Shown here: positions 1 to 11,109 of the stretch, piece after piece
Position numbering within the stretch: position 1 is the stretch's first letter
How the letters are laid out: each line of letters begins with the position of its first letter
Assembly: GCA_933228675.1 (NCBI GenBank)
Contig: OW121743.1
Location: forward strand, 64,739,540-64,803,539
Reading direction: 5' to 3'
Length of the DNA stretch: 64,000 bases
DNA from: Stomorhina lunata
Taxonomy: Eukaryota; Arthropoda; Insecta; Diptera; Rhiniidae
Translations under genes and position numbers: made by a program
The notes under the pieces: generated by a model
Seen by the model: the letters and a program-made list of their open reading frames with translations, nothing else
Database searches by the model: none
Told to the model about the DNA's origin: nothing

Positions 1-5
1 TGGCT

Positions 6-300
6 CTTACTTACTTAAATGGCCTATAGATACAACCTATTTTCTTCGATCTTGTGCGAATATTCTTCAATTTTATAGGCCAAGTTGTGAAAATTTTTCC
101 TCTACTTGGTCTTTCCATCCCATTTTTTATTGTTCTTATTTTACAACTCGCGGTACATGTTAGCTCACTACGTAACGTAGCTCTTTTGGTGATGTCACTA
201 GGAGGTCAGTGTCCACAGTTGAAATAAAGGATAACCAAGATAAGTCTATGCTTACCAAGTTAAGACCAAGCAGAACCGTTGCTTGGTATCCAATAGGTAT
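6..300 (-). mobile_element. Short retroposon-like repeat R, copy 1
   Basis: This segment matches two other places in the window (5140-5484, inverted, and 7300-7655). Shared blocks are TTACTTAAATGGCCTA at one end, GTGTCCACAG in the middle, and CCAAGTTAAGACCAA followed by TGCTTGGTATCC at the other end. Read on the minus strand the element ends in a (GTAA)n tail, as LINE or SINE retroposons with simple-repeat tails do. No long ORF and no clear Pol III box is visible. Family name unknown. This copy runs into the window edge. Confidence 0.6.
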
Positions 301-450
301 GTAGCCTACATAATCAAAATTGACTCATGATAGTATTTTTTCATTACCGTGAGTTAGTTTTCCAAAATTTTTTTTACAGAAGGTAATATTTATGTTTTTA
401 AAATTCACAAATCATTTAAAAATACATTTTTAATAAAAATAAATAAAAAA

Positions 451-622
451 AATTGTTGCTCTTGGTGGGATTTGAACCCGGGCCATTCAGTTCAACTTAC
501 CATTTTAATTACAAATAAGTACTTATGTAATAACTTATTAGTTATTCGGAGGGTATGCTGTAGTCATTACAAGGTAACCAGATACCAGAGTACTTGCCGT
601 TACCAAAGTTTTGCTGGGTTAC
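451..622 (-). mobile_element. tRNA-like repeat S (SINE candidate), copy 1
   Basis: Read on the minus strand it starts ACCCAGCAAAACTTTGG and ends GGGTTCAAATCCCACCAAG followed by GCAACAA and a T-rich tract. GGTTCAAATCC fits the tRNA B-box (T-arm) consensus. The same sequence lies in the opposite orientation at 63809-63976, so it is dispersed and not a single tRNA gene. The B box sits near one end and a convincing A box is not obvious, so a tRNA-derived SINE is the best reading, not a certain one. Confidence 0.5.
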
Positions 623-819
623 TTTAGAAATCATTCACTGTCATAAATACAAATTGCAGATAGTTATTTCAATAAGTGGTTTAAATTTTTATTCAAATGG
701 TTGGTATCGTAAAAAAAAACTTTCCTGAATTCTCTCTAAACTACTTGATCATACAGCTGAAATGTTGCTGCAATCACTTAAAGGGAGTGATTTAAAAAAA
801 CATGGAAACTGCAATTTAA

Positions 820-2040
820 CTCTTGTTTTGTAAATGGGGATGCGATAGGTCTTCAGGACAAAAACAATATAAACAATTTTTATGTGAAGATATTTCAGAC
901 ACAGATATGTTCATGGTGTCATTTGTGCCATAGCGATTAATAAAGAACTTGGAAGACTCGGAACCTATGTCCAGCACAATGCAAACAAATTTTATTTGGA
1001 AAAATCATACTCCATCGAAGTACTGCAGACCAATAAAATTTGAATTTAAAAAGAAAACTCATGATACCATTAAGAATGAAATAAGTGACATCAGAGCTAT
1101 TAGAGTTAGAGATAGATGAACATACTATTAAATTGAATTATCAATTAATACTTTCAATGATAGACAGAAAAGCTGCCCAGGCTTTGACTGATACAAAAGC
1201 TTCATCCAGCTGTATTATATGTGAAGCAACATCAAGTCAGTTAGACCAAGAACCTACGAAGTCACTAGATAGTATTGATGCATTCGAATTTGAATTATCA
1301 TCGCTACATACGAGAATAAGATTTATGGAACGTATACTGAAAATTAGCTATGATTTGGACTTCGGATCTTCAGGATTGGTAAGAAAAAATGACACCAACA
1401 AAGAGAAAAGAAAATTAAAAAAGAAACAAGTTCATGATGCATTTCTTAAACACGGGTTAATTATAGATCAACCAAAACAAGGATCAGGCAATACAAACGA
1501 TGGCAATACGCAAGAAGATTCTTTTTGGATCCCGAAACTACATCTGATATAACAGGTGTTGATATAGATCTTATTTCAAGATTTAAAACAATTACTGAAG
1601 TATTTGCGTGCAATGAACAAATTAATGCTAAAAAATTTGGTGATTATGCCAAGGAAACTGTTGCTATATATACATCCAAATACAATTATAGAAATATGTC
1701 AGCAACAGTGAACAAAGTTCTTTATCATGGAGAAGATGTCATTAAGCACCATTTATTACCAATTGGAGATTTATCAGAGGGAGTCCAGGAAAAAAGAAAT
1801 AAGGATTACAGATTTTACAGAGAACATAATACCAGAAAAACGTCACGAAGTTCTATAAATGAAGACTTATTTCACATATTATTAGCAACGTCAGATCCAT
1901 TCATGTCCAGCATTCGAAGTCAATGGAAAGTAAATCCTTCGGACCTAAGTGCCGAAGTTAAAGCACTGCTACAGGACAGTAGTAATACAGAGCAGAATAT
2001 AAAATATTTACAAGAAATATTCAAGACAAATAAACAATAA
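820..2040 (+). pseudogene. RAG1-core/Transib-like transposase relic
   Basis: Three reading-frame segments add up to a protein resembling the catalytic core shared by Transib transposases and vertebrate RAG1. Segment 1 (about 820-1084) holds CDRSSG (Asp at 844-846, matching RAG1 D600) and YCRPIKFEF. Segment 2 (to about 1530) holds MIDRK (Asp at 1163-1165, matching D708), then CIIC at 1211-1222, matching the RAG1 zinc-binding C727/C730 pair. Segment 3 (to 2040) holds NKVLYH and LSEGVQEKRNK (Glu at 1789-1791, matching E962). The first zinc histidine of the HxxxxH pair is Asn here. An in-frame TAG at 931-933, a shift between 1084 and 1117, and a shift near 1525-1550 break the frame. The N-terminal part is not seen. 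It is a dead copy; its terminal repeats were not found. The family assignment rests on remembered RAG1 motifs and their order. Confidence 0.72.
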
Positions 2041-2860
2041 TTATAATTTGCATTTAACATTTGAGTGCAATAAAGTATGCAAATATCAATATTAAATATT
2101 ATTTTATTTATCTACAATCTATTTATGACTACAAATAAATATATATTTAAAGAAAAATTAAGTTACACTCTTTTATTTAAAAAAAAACTAGGTAATATAT
2201 AAGTATTATTAAGCATAAATTAAAATTTGGGCCACCCTAATAAAAATACTGTAAATACCTCAACGAGAAAGGGGGCACCCCAAGGAGAACAAAATATTAA
2301 ATTGCTATCCAAGGTTGACTTGCAGCCCAAATTTGAGCCAAATCGGTTAAGAGAAAGTGGGTCAAAAATGAGTTGGCAGATTTGAAACAAAATAAAAAAT
2401 AAAAACATTGAAAATTGAATTTCAAGCTTAAATTTCTTAGGAACCACTTTACCGATCTTAATAAAACCTATACTCGAAAAAGCTACAGATGTTATCTATT
2501 GATTAAAAAAAGAACTACTAAAAAATCTTTAATAGTTACAGAGTTTTGAAAAAACGATTCTGAACCACTGTGCGTTGTCCATTTCTGGCAACCACGCAAA
2601 CATTTTCACACACACTCTCAATATTTTTTGGTATTGAAAATGGCCTCTTTGATATCAAAGAGTTTTGAAGTCGCAGTTTCTTGTTATCGCGCTTAGTTAA
2701 GCATGCTCTTTACAATCATTGCAGCACGTTATTTGCGTGTTTTCTTTTGTAGTACCACACAAATGCAAAAAGATTCAGATTGTGTTGTTCCAGGGCTCAT
2801 ATATTCTTAAACTATTACCACTACATTTACATGTAAGCTTTGAAGGGGGAAAGGTAGGGG
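2041..2860. other. Non-coding stretch between transposase relics
   Basis: AT-rich sequence with no credible gene. The block around 2220-2580 (CCCAAATTTGAGCCAAATCGG, phrases typical of fly interspersed repeats) looks repeat-derived, but I find no second copy in the window. The short ORFs here have no recognisable domain. Confidence 0.3.
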
Positions 2861-3017
2861 TTAAAAGTGAGATACCCTATATTTTAAAAAGAAAAGTTTT
2901 GGGTTTTTGTAACTTTTCTATATCGTTAATGTCTTTCCACACGATGTTGAGATATACAAAATCTCTCTCTATTCCTTCAAAGTTTGCAGGAAATTTATTT
3001 TCTTACAAAACTATCTT

Positions 3018-4315
3018 AAAGAGTGTTCTAAAAAAATATGCATTTACTATTTTAGACAAAATTTATCCATAGTGCAAGAAATAATTTATTTTTTGATCAG
3101 GTTAGTTTCTATAGATATGTCAGATACTATTATTTTAGAAATTATTAATTTTCAATAGTTATTTCAATCAAAATGGACTGCGAAAAAAAGTTCGTGAAAA
3201 TATAATTAAAACTTTTCAAAAAAATCCGTCATGGACTTTTAAAAAAATAGCTAAAAATTTGAAAGTGACCCTCGAACGGTTTCTAATGCCATCAGACGGT
3301 ATAAGGAAACCCTGAGCATTGAAAGAAAACCTGGATCAGGGAGGAAAAAAGGTCCTACAGATATTGGTAAGGCAAAAGAAGTCGAGCGACTCTTTCGAAG
3401 AGCGCCTAACACTTCTTTAAGAAAAGCAGCTCGTACGGTGAAATGTTCTACGAATTTTGCACATAGAGTCAAAGCTTATGCTGGACTGAAGACATACAAA
3501 GTCCAAAAGGTTCCAGATCGCAATGCTATAAATAACTTAGAAGCAAAAAAACGAGCGAAAAAATTGAAGTCTGATTTTATAAAAAAATACACCTGTTGTG
3601 TGATGGATGATGAAACATACGTACTGGCAGACTTTTCGCAACTTCCTGGTCAAGATTTTTATGTTGCTGATAAACGGGGCAATGTTCGGCAAGAGTTCTG
3701 CACAAAAAAAAACAAACAAAATTCCCTAAGAAGTTTCTCGTGTGGCAAGCTATTTGCAGTTGTGGCAAAAGAAGTAAAGTATTTGTGGCATCTGGCACAA
3801 TAAACACAGAAATTTATATAAAGGAGTGCCTACAAAAACGGTTGTTACCCTTTTTAAGAGAGCACAGAGTGACTACATTTTTTTGGCCCGATTTGGCATC
3901 ATGCCATTATGGAAAAAAGGCACTTGAGTGGTACTCAAAGAATAATGTCATTTTTGTACCACGAGAGGCAAATCCACCTAACTGTCCAGAACTTCGGCCT
4001 GTGGATAGGTATTGGGCTCTGGTAAAAAAGGAATTGAAGAACACAGGAAAGATTTCCAAGAACATGTCCGATTTTAAGCGCAGGTGGAACACATGCTCCA
4101 AAAAGGTATCAGAAGCAACTGTAAAATCTTTAATGGGAGGGTTTCCGAAAAAAGTCGATAATTTTGCAAAACCCGAGTACTAAGTAAACATTTTAATGCT
4201 AAATGATTTTGTATGATATGTCATTATATTTGCGTATTTTGTAGAGTTTTTATATTAAAAGGTTTGATTTTTATTTAAGAAAATCCAACTACAAATTTTA
4301 TTTAGAGCACTCTTT
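3018..4315 (+). mobile_element. Tc1/mariner-type element (DDxD), about 1.3 kb
   Basis: Imperfect inverted ends flank the transposase relic: AAAGAGTGTTCTAAAAAAAT at 3018-3037 and, reversed, TTTATTTAGAGCACTCTTT at 4297-4315. The 1.3-kb length is typical of the superfamily. A TA lies at the left edge (3017-3018), but the matching TA on the right is not clear, so the exact ends may be off by a few bases. It sits inside a degenerate repeat region that continues on both sides. Confidence 0.6.
3173..4183 (+). pseudogene. Tc1/mariner transposase, frameshifted, DD37D spacing
   Basis: The conceptual protein starts at ATG 3173 and shifts frame in the A run just after it, again near 3275, and again near 3710 in another A run. 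An N-terminal helix-turn-helix-like part (NPSWTFKKIAKNL, RKPGSGRKKGPTDIGK) precedes the catalytic domain. Catalytic candidates are Asp 3609-3611 in VMDDETY, Asp 3890-3892 in FWPDLASCHY, and Asp 4004-4006 in PELRPVDRYW, where many relatives have Glu. There are 37 residues between the second and third, hence DD37D. The ORF ends KPEY followed by TAA. It cannot make a full protein as it stands. A maT-like or other DDxD subgroup is possible; I cannot fix the family without comparison. Confidence 0.75.
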
Positions 4316-4439
4316 TTCTTTATATCTATTACAATTAATTCTGAGAAAAATTATCTTTTAATCTTCCACATGTGTATAGTAACTAGACCAGAAATATCAC
4401 ATCTATTGCAAATGGGTACTTTTTGATTCCCTCAGGTGA

Positions 4440-5135
4440 TCTTTCAACTTTAGGTAAATGTAAGGAGTATATGTACTATATAGGGTATCGTTAAAGAAAA
4501 CAACTTTAGATCTACCAGCGATATTAAATCGATCATAAAGATCACACTATTGCAAATTTATGTTCTATGATACTCGCATTCGATCTATATATGTATACAT
4601 ATTGGTCATATATAATCACCAAGCATACGATATATTGTTACGTTTGACCAGATCCATGAGATATTGAATCGATCATAAAGATCACAACTATTGCAGATTT
4701 CTATTCTGTGATCCTCGCATTCTAGCTTTGTATATTGGCAATATATAATGACTAAATATACGATATATGGTTTCGTTTGGCCAAATCCATGAGATTTTGC
4801 ACCTCGTCAAGTGTATTTTATAAATTATTTTTCCAAACTCAACTCTGTAAGCTTTTTTCACTATCTTGAGATATGTAGAAGCTCTTCATATTCCGGGATC
4901 CTCTGACACTATCTTAGGGTATCATTTAAGTAAAACCTTGAGGTTTCATTTAAGTGAAACCTTGAGGTTTCGCATCTTTCAATGGCTTTTCATACGTTAC
5001 TTTCCAAAACTATCTTTTGTAAGACTTCCACACGATCTTGAGATATGCGACAGTTTTTCATATTATGTGAGATATATGAATTTATTTAAGCAAACCTATG
5101 AAATTTTGCACCTCTTCTATGGGATGATGTATGGG
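4440..5135. repeat. Degenerate tandem repeat, 140-bp period
   Basis: GATATTAAATCGATCATAAAG at 4520 recurs as GATATTGAATCGATCATAAAG at 4660, giving a 140-bp period over about 4507-4795. The repeated part also includes AGATCACA, TTCT(A/G)TGAT, CTCGCATTC and ATATACGATATAT. Looser relatives (GAGATATG, AATTTTGCACCTC, CTTCATATT) continue to 5135 and resume after 5490. Non-coding. Confidence 0.55.
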
Positions 5136-5139
5136 AAGT

Positions 5140-5484
5140 TAGATATCAAGCAAAGGTTCTGATTGGTCTTAACTTGGTAAGACCAGACTTATCTTGACTA
5201 TCCTTCATATCTTCTGTGGACACTGACCTTCTGATATCACTCAGCATCGCGTAGTTTCCTGCATAGTTTCGCGTAGTTTCTCCCACAAGAACTATAAAAG
5301 TATGGGTTAGGACGTCGGGCTAGTAACCCACTCCTGGAAAAAACAATTACTATGAAAAAGCTAACATTATAAGAAAAACGGCCTGTTAGAAGAGAAATTC
5401 CGAAACTTCAATGGGAAATATGGCCTTTGACCTTAACAGGTTGTAAATATAGGCCATTTAAGTAAGTAAGTAAGTAAGTAAGTA
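5140..5484 (+). mobile_element. Short retroposon-like repeat R, copy 2
   Basis: Inverted relative to the copies at 6-300 and 7300-7655. In this orientation it runs from GATATCAAGCAAAGGTTCTG through GGTCTTAACTTGG and CTGTGGACACTGAC to GGCCATTTAAGTAAGTAAG, with about six GTAA units in the tail, the longest of the three. The variable tail length between copies supports a retroposon 3' end on this strand. No target duplication was recognised for this copy. Confidence 0.65.
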
Positions 5485-5489
5485 CTGTG

Positions 5490-6372
5490 GAGTTTTATGC
5501 CTTAGTTTGCCAAACTCTCTACTTTGAACCTTCCACTCTCTTCAGAAATATAGATCTTCATATATTGGAAAAAGATAGGACTCTCTTCTATTTTTAAGGC
5601 TGCAAGGTTTGCCGGAACTTCCTGTTACAACAAAACTGGAATAGGCAAACACCATCGATTTTCAGGAAAAATTTCTTTGAATCTTTAAACGATATTAAAT
5701 CGGTTATACAATCAGTGGTTTTGGAAATAAATGTTTTGTAATCCGCTTACAAGATCTTGCCTTTGTTCGAGAGAGATCGAGCTATAACTTCCCAATGCCT
5801 GTGCTTAAGTTTTACTTCATGAAATGATTTAACCATTTTTCCGCTTATCCTAATTTATCAACCTGCTGATATTGCAGTTCAGCAATCCTAGAATTTTTAG
5901 AGTTAGTACCGCGGATATCATCATCTTCGAATCCCACAAAGATCATAGTGTGAGCTAAAGTCCCCTCATGGCATATTGTGTTTCTCGTTTTAGAAGGGTT
6001 CTGATGTCGGGACGATTATCAGTTGGGCAACTGAAGAAAAAGCTAACGAGATAATGCGATTTACATCTCAAAAACCTTCCATGGGAGATCATTGCATTTG
6101 TACTTAAAAATTGATAACACCGCAGGAATTCGCACAGCAATTGATGGTATAAGCACTGTTGAATTCGCCCTTGTTTTTGTGAAAAAGAGTGAAGAGGATG
6201 CGTTTTATACATATATTTAAATTTAAAATGTCAAAATAGTCGTTGTCAATGACATTGGCAGTATGGCACAACGTAAATAGTTCTCAGATCACTTGCTGTC
6301 ATGCTGAAGTTCGGAAAAATTCATAATAAGACACCAGGCAAAACTAGAGTTGCACAATAACTGTGTTTGCGG
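5490..6372. other. Non-coding, repeat-like sequence before the LINE
   Basis: 5490-5950 resembles the degenerate repeat of 4440-5135 (for instance CGATATTAAATCGGTTATAC at 5690). 5950-6372 may be the decayed upstream part of the LINE that follows, but no diagnostic motif could be read. No gene is supported. Confidence 0.3.
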
Positions 6373-7299
6373 GTCTCAACATAAATAAATCTCATGGGCC
6401 GGATGACATAGCAGCACGAGTCTTAAAGCAGTGCTTTTCGACGTTATATCGTCCATTAGCCAACCTTTTCAGCACTTTACACATACCATACCGGTGAATT
6501 TTCATTGTTTTAGAGGGTTGCTAAATTAACACCAATATCCAAAAATGGTGAGGCTAGCACCTGGAGAATAAAAATTTGTTCTACACTTACCAAAGTAAGG
6601 GAAAGTATAGTGCACTAGCATCCGCTCAAACATCTGCAGTCCCATAACCAACACTTGATCTTTTAGCCTGCCTATCGGAAAAATGGTGCCGTTCTTTTCA
6701 CCCTTGATTTTTCCAAGGGGTTCGATGGAGTGTGGCATGAAGCGCTTCCATTAAAACTAATTGCTTTTGGTATAGGCAACGGCTTCTTTCGGTTTTTACC
6801 GAGCTTTCTCAGAGATTGCACTATAAGAGTTGTTATAGATGGGATATCATCGAACGGGTTCACGATTAATTCAGCTTCGTTATTTCTTCTACTCTTCTTT
6901 TTATATTTCTTATTGATCATATACGTCAAACTTCCAGTCCTATCTTCTCTTTTACAGGTGATACCAACATGTGCTAAACGTATTCATTCAACTATAGACC
7001 AAATATGTCGAAGATTAATGCTATGAGGCAAAACATGAATAACAAGATTGATTCCGACCTAACTAAAATCTGTAATTGGGGTAGTGTGAATAGGGTCGAT
7101 GTGCGCTAACGCATAATCGTGTAGTGGATTATGTTGCTTCATCTGTTTTTATGGGTGTTTCAAATATTGAGGAATCAGAAACTGTTAAAGTTCTAGGCAT
7201 TAAAATTCAGTGCGATGTCCGTTGGACTGAACACATTTTTCAAGTTTCGAAAGCGTCTCGGCTTTCTTTAACGGTGTAAGACATACTTCACTCAAACTG

Positions 7300-7655
7300 T
7301 TACTTACTTACTTAAATGGCCTACATTTATAACCTGTAAAGGTCAAAGGCCGAGCACATCTTAGAATTTCATTCGCTTCGATCTTGCGCGCTTATTCTTC
7401 AATTTCGTAGGCCAAACTTTGAAAGACTTTCCTCTACTTGGTCTTTGCATCGAGGTTTCGGACGTCTTCTAGCCCGACTTATGGGAGACATGGCACATGT
7501 TAGCCCACTACATTAACTTTTCTTAACGTAGTTCCCCGGATAATACCACGAGGAGGTCTGTGTCCACAGTTGAGATGAGGTAGAACTAAGATAATTCTGG
7601 GCTTTCCAAGTTAAGACCAATCAGAACTATTGCTTGGTATCCTATATCACCCTCC
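7300..7655 (-). mobile_element. Retroposon-like repeat R, copy 3, with target duplication
   Basis: This 356-bp copy lies inside the LINE. AACTG occurs immediately before (7295-7299) and after (7656-7660). Removing the insert and one AACTG restores the LINE reading frame (caa act gat cta ctt), which fixes both ends. On the minus strand the element starts GGAGGGTGATATAGG and ends in a (GTAA)n tail. No ORF. This is the best-defined copy of the family. Confidence 0.8.
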
Positions 7656-8159
7656 AACTGATCTACTTACTATTTACACACCCTATTTTTGATCGAAAAC
7701 TGAATATAACTTTCATGTACGGGCTGGTGCTTCAAAGTCTATATTTAGGAGAGAGCGATGATGCTTATCGTTGAATGTAGGGTAGCTATTGACTCACTAG
7801 AGCATCGTCACAAAGTTGGTTGTGTTTCACTGTTTATCGCTATTACAATAACTCAAGCCAAACTAGAGATCTTGTTCCAGAAACTCGTACATTTCTTCGT
7901 AATACACGAATGTCAAGTCAAGGGATATAATGGGGTGCAGCTGTTGTCTGGCGTTTCCAGCTACCAGGTAAGAGCTGTATTCAATTCCTACACTAACCTC
8001 CTCGTGGTACATCCTGGTAACCTGAGCCACCTAGTTGATGATGCGGTATACAACCCGTGTTGGATTCTAGGTCTAGGCTAATATGAGAGTTAGTTATCTT
8101 AGAGCCATTCCCAAGTATTTGGTCTAAGATCTAAGAAAATTGTTGCGGCTGCACGCGGG

Positions 8160-8412
8160 CGTCTGTCTCGGATCGAACGGCTCGCTATAAAAAAGTGGCT
8201 CGTGTCTTTGGACTTATCACCCATAAACTCAGCACTTACGATATTTTAAAAATGGAAAGAAACAACATAACAGAATAATACTAATCCGTCTGTCTCGGAT
8301 CGAGCGGCTCGCTATAAATAAGTGGCTCGTATCTTTGGACTTATCACCCATAAACTCAGCACTTACAATATTTTAAACATGGAAAGAAACAACATTACAG
8401 AATAATACTACT
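8160..8412. repeat. 127-bp tandem duplication
   Basis: Two adjacent units begin CGTCTGTCTCGGATCGA at 8160 and 8287 and differ at a few positions. They share CGGCTCGCTATAAA, GACTTATCACCCATAAACTC and GGAAAGAAACAACA. The pair is part of the foreign block within the LINE. Function unknown. Confidence 0.75.
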
Positions 8413-8499
8413 CCATTGGGTAATCATACGAGAAATCCCTGTGCTACGGCAGCTGGCACAAGGATTTTGGAGGTGCCTAATCTGTGCAAGAACATTATG

Positions 8500-8580
8500 A
8501 TGAATGAAACCAATTCTATCCGAAGATATCGGACTATTGAGGCCCTATGCTCCACGGTGAGTCAAGGATGACAGACACGA
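8500..8580 (+). mobile_element. 3'-end fragment of the RTE-type LINE
   Basis: GAGGCCCTATGCTCCAC followed by GAGTCAAGGATGACAG matches the reverse complement of the 3' ends of the two RTE-type copies at 38445 and 49531. Only the last few dozen bases are alike, so this is a short fragment or a relative. Confidence 0.5.
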
Positions 8581-8790
8581 AAGTCAACAGGAGTTCCTTT
8601 GTAGTTGATTGCATAGTGGATCTCACAACACACTACATATAAATTACTTTTAAGCCGCACAGTACGAATGTGGAACAAGTCTTTCCTACTAATTATGATA
8701 TCAAAAAGGTTCAAATCAAATATCTACAAACACTACACCCTCCTACCCATAATCTTACTTCCTAGTTCTATTACAATGCAATGTATAAGT

Positions 8791-10260
8791 AATGACCCCT
8801 ACTTTTTATCGAAAATGAGTTTTGGTCCAAAATAAAAGAAAATAATAATGAATCTGAAATTAAAATCTTCAATATAAGATTAATAAGGGCGTGACATTGT
8901 ATTCAAGGAAATAGGGCGGAAATATTTTCGATGAGCCCAGTGACATACATATTTCATATAAAATTATAACAATTTTTCTAACTTAATTTTAATCTTAAGA
9001 ATCTCTACCCGAACCGTTCCTTATAATCTTTGCTCTGCCTTGCTGTTCCAAAAGAATAAGTTCTTATTTCATATTAATATAATAAAGTACATTTCAATAT
9101 AAGGGAAAGAGGTTTTTTTCTAAGTACATCTACATTCGTAGATAAATCCTCAATCCCATATCGCTCCCCTATTAGAATCCCTATTTCTTCCGAATTCCAC
9201 CAACTACTTCCTTATAACAACTTCTTCACCATTTACCAACCCAGAAATCAGTAGGGTATTCCAAAGTAATACATGAAGATAGACTAAATAGATGGGCCAT
9301 TGAATGGCATTACCATGTTGGACACTATGTAGTTTTTCATGTTGCACTATTGCTGTCAAGATTTGTGCTTGTGATAAGCCTCAGAAGAAGAAAAAAACTA
9401 CGTACCACCAACATGCCGGTGGTAAAAAGCTTTTTTTCCACACCAAAAAACTTAAAGAAAACGCAACACGATATAAAAAAAAAGGAAAAGCCTTTAAAGT
9501 TTAAACAAACAAACAAATGCAAATGTTGCATCAAGCGTTAAACGGATGACGAAGTTGCAATATCATCTTAGAGCAGAAAAGATAAATTATAAAAAAGAAA
9601 ATTGTTGGTGTTTGAAGCAAAATATTCAAAACAAAAAAAAGCTAAAACGACGAACGCATAACAGTGGCTGTAAAGCGGTAGTAGAAGTAGTAAAACTCAG
9701 TTAACGTTTTTTTAAAGTATTACTTCATCTTCTGTATTTAAGGCTTCTTCATCTTCTTTTTTCTTACGTTCCTCTCAATTTAAAGCCTAAAGGCATTTTT
9801 CTTATATATCCAGCTTTAACGATTGTTAGCTTTTGGATATCAAACGAATCTGTTATTTAAATATTTTATTTATTATCTCTGGTTTATATCTAACAAAAAT
9901 GTCGTCACTCGTTGTGTTTTTCTTTATCATTTCGTTTTAAGGTTTTATTTTTGTTTCGCCTTTTAAAAGCTCATTTGAGATTCTTGTGTTATCAGTAGAT
10001 TTAAACTCACGTTGGAGTCTTTTTCTTTTCCTCTTTGAATTGAAAGTGTGATATTTTGTGAGATTTTTTTTTTTTTTTGAAAAGAATTGTTGATTTGGTC
10101 GGAAGTTTTGAGTTTCTTAAAGACGATTTTTTGATTTGCTTTACAGTAAAATGGCAAAATGTAAAGAAGTTAAATACTTTTGCGGTTTTTAATTAGATAT
10201 TGTAATTAAAACTTAAATAACTCAGATATCAGTGATTTAAAGGTATTTTTATTAAAATAG
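8791..10260. other. AT-rich non-coding stretch
   Basis: No gene, RNA or long repeat is recognised. The start may be the LINE 3' untranslated part. Short overlapping ORFs near 9304-9541 arise from A-rich sequence and show no domain. Confidence 0.3.
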
Positions 10261-10269
10261 TATAATGAA

Positions 10270-10345
10270 AGGAAAAAAGTGTTGCAGTCGACAAAGCCCG
10301 ACCATAAGATACTCCACACCAACGAGGTCATATACATATATCTTA
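10270..10345 (+). mobile_element. DINE-1-like terminal fragment
   Basis: GCAGTCGACAAAGCCCGACCATA followed by GATACTCCACACCAACGAGGTCA is a diverged form of the end seen at 19651 (GTCGGTCAAGCCGACCATA, then GATACCCTTCACCACTAAGG). Only this terminus remains. Confidence 0.4.
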
Positions 10346-11105
10346 AGTTTTAAAAACTTAAACCCTTTAACTTATAGTAACTCGAACCTATTACATCTAT
10401 AACTGATACAATTAGCAAGGAAAGTCTTGTAAAATCATTAGAATATCTGTGGAAGGGTGATGTTTTAGAAGAAAATAATACGATTAAATATCTTTCAATG
10501 TTAAGCTAGTGATAATGGAAACGATCATAATTACTCATAGATCGCTTAGTTTTTAATTTAAACATCGTGATAAAAGCTTATTGTCAACAAGATCGCAGTT
10601 CCATACGATTGTCCCGTTTCACAGTTTTTCTTTAAATTTCTTTTGAACCTGCATTCACGTTCACACCCGAAAATTTTCTTCATCAGTTTTCATTTTATTT
10701 TCCTTAACATTCATACAAATTTTCAAAATTTTCGTAAACTTGATAGTACGGTCAGGTTTATATCAACTTTAATTCTGTCAGTTTTTTCTCATACAAATTC
10801 AAGACTTGATAAGCCAAACCTGACTAATGTAAAAGTTGACATTCCAAAGTTAAGGCCCACAGTTTAAAAATTGTATTCACATTGATTGAATTACTCTTAA
10901 AGAGTGATATCTTTTTTATTATTTAAATCTGTGAATTAAGCTTTTCCAAATGTCACTTGATACCTATGTTAACTTGGAAAAGCTATGTCATTCATAATTT
11001 ACTAGATGCTTGGATCCGGCATTGCCCGGGTTGATAGTAAAAGATTTTTACTTATTGCTGTGTTAACCCTTTCTTCAAAAATCAATATTTTTAAAATATT
11101 TTTTT
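10346..11105. other. AT-rich non-coding stretch
   Basis: No supported gene. A 74-codon ORF at 10643-10867 has no recognisable domain, and its composition matches the surrounding DNA. Confidence 0.3.
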
Positions 11106-11109
11106 AATT

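Larger units (their letters stand above)
6373..8790 (+). pseudogene. Jockey-like LINE reverse transcriptase relic, twice interrupted
   Basis: Translation gives the pol of a jockey-type non-LTR retrotransposon with many stops and shifts. Readable parts are SHGPDDIAARVLKQC (6390-6440), LDFSKGFDGVWHEALPLKL (6700-6770, RT motif with its first catalytic Asp), IGNGFFRFLPSFLRD and RVVIDGISSNGF (to about 6870), a decayed FADDT-like FTGDT (near 6955), and IKIQCDVRWTEH near 7200. After repeat R (7300-7655) the frame resumes exactly: FTQ-T-DLLTIYTPYF, then AGASKS (7715) and SLEHRHKVGCVSLF (7795). A second foreign block occupies about 8110-8610, after which SSFVVDCIVDLTTHY and RTVRMWN (8595-8680) give the usual C-terminal end. 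It is inactive, and old enough to carry later insertions. Confidence 0.75.

Noticed and set aside
2220..2447. 75-codon minus-strand ORF with a membrane-like start
   Set aside because: Lies in repeat-like sequence; no recognisable domain and no second support.
9304..9541. Overlapping 63-66-codon ORFs on both strands
   Set aside because: Lysine- and phenylalanine-rich translations of A-rich DNA; no coherent family.
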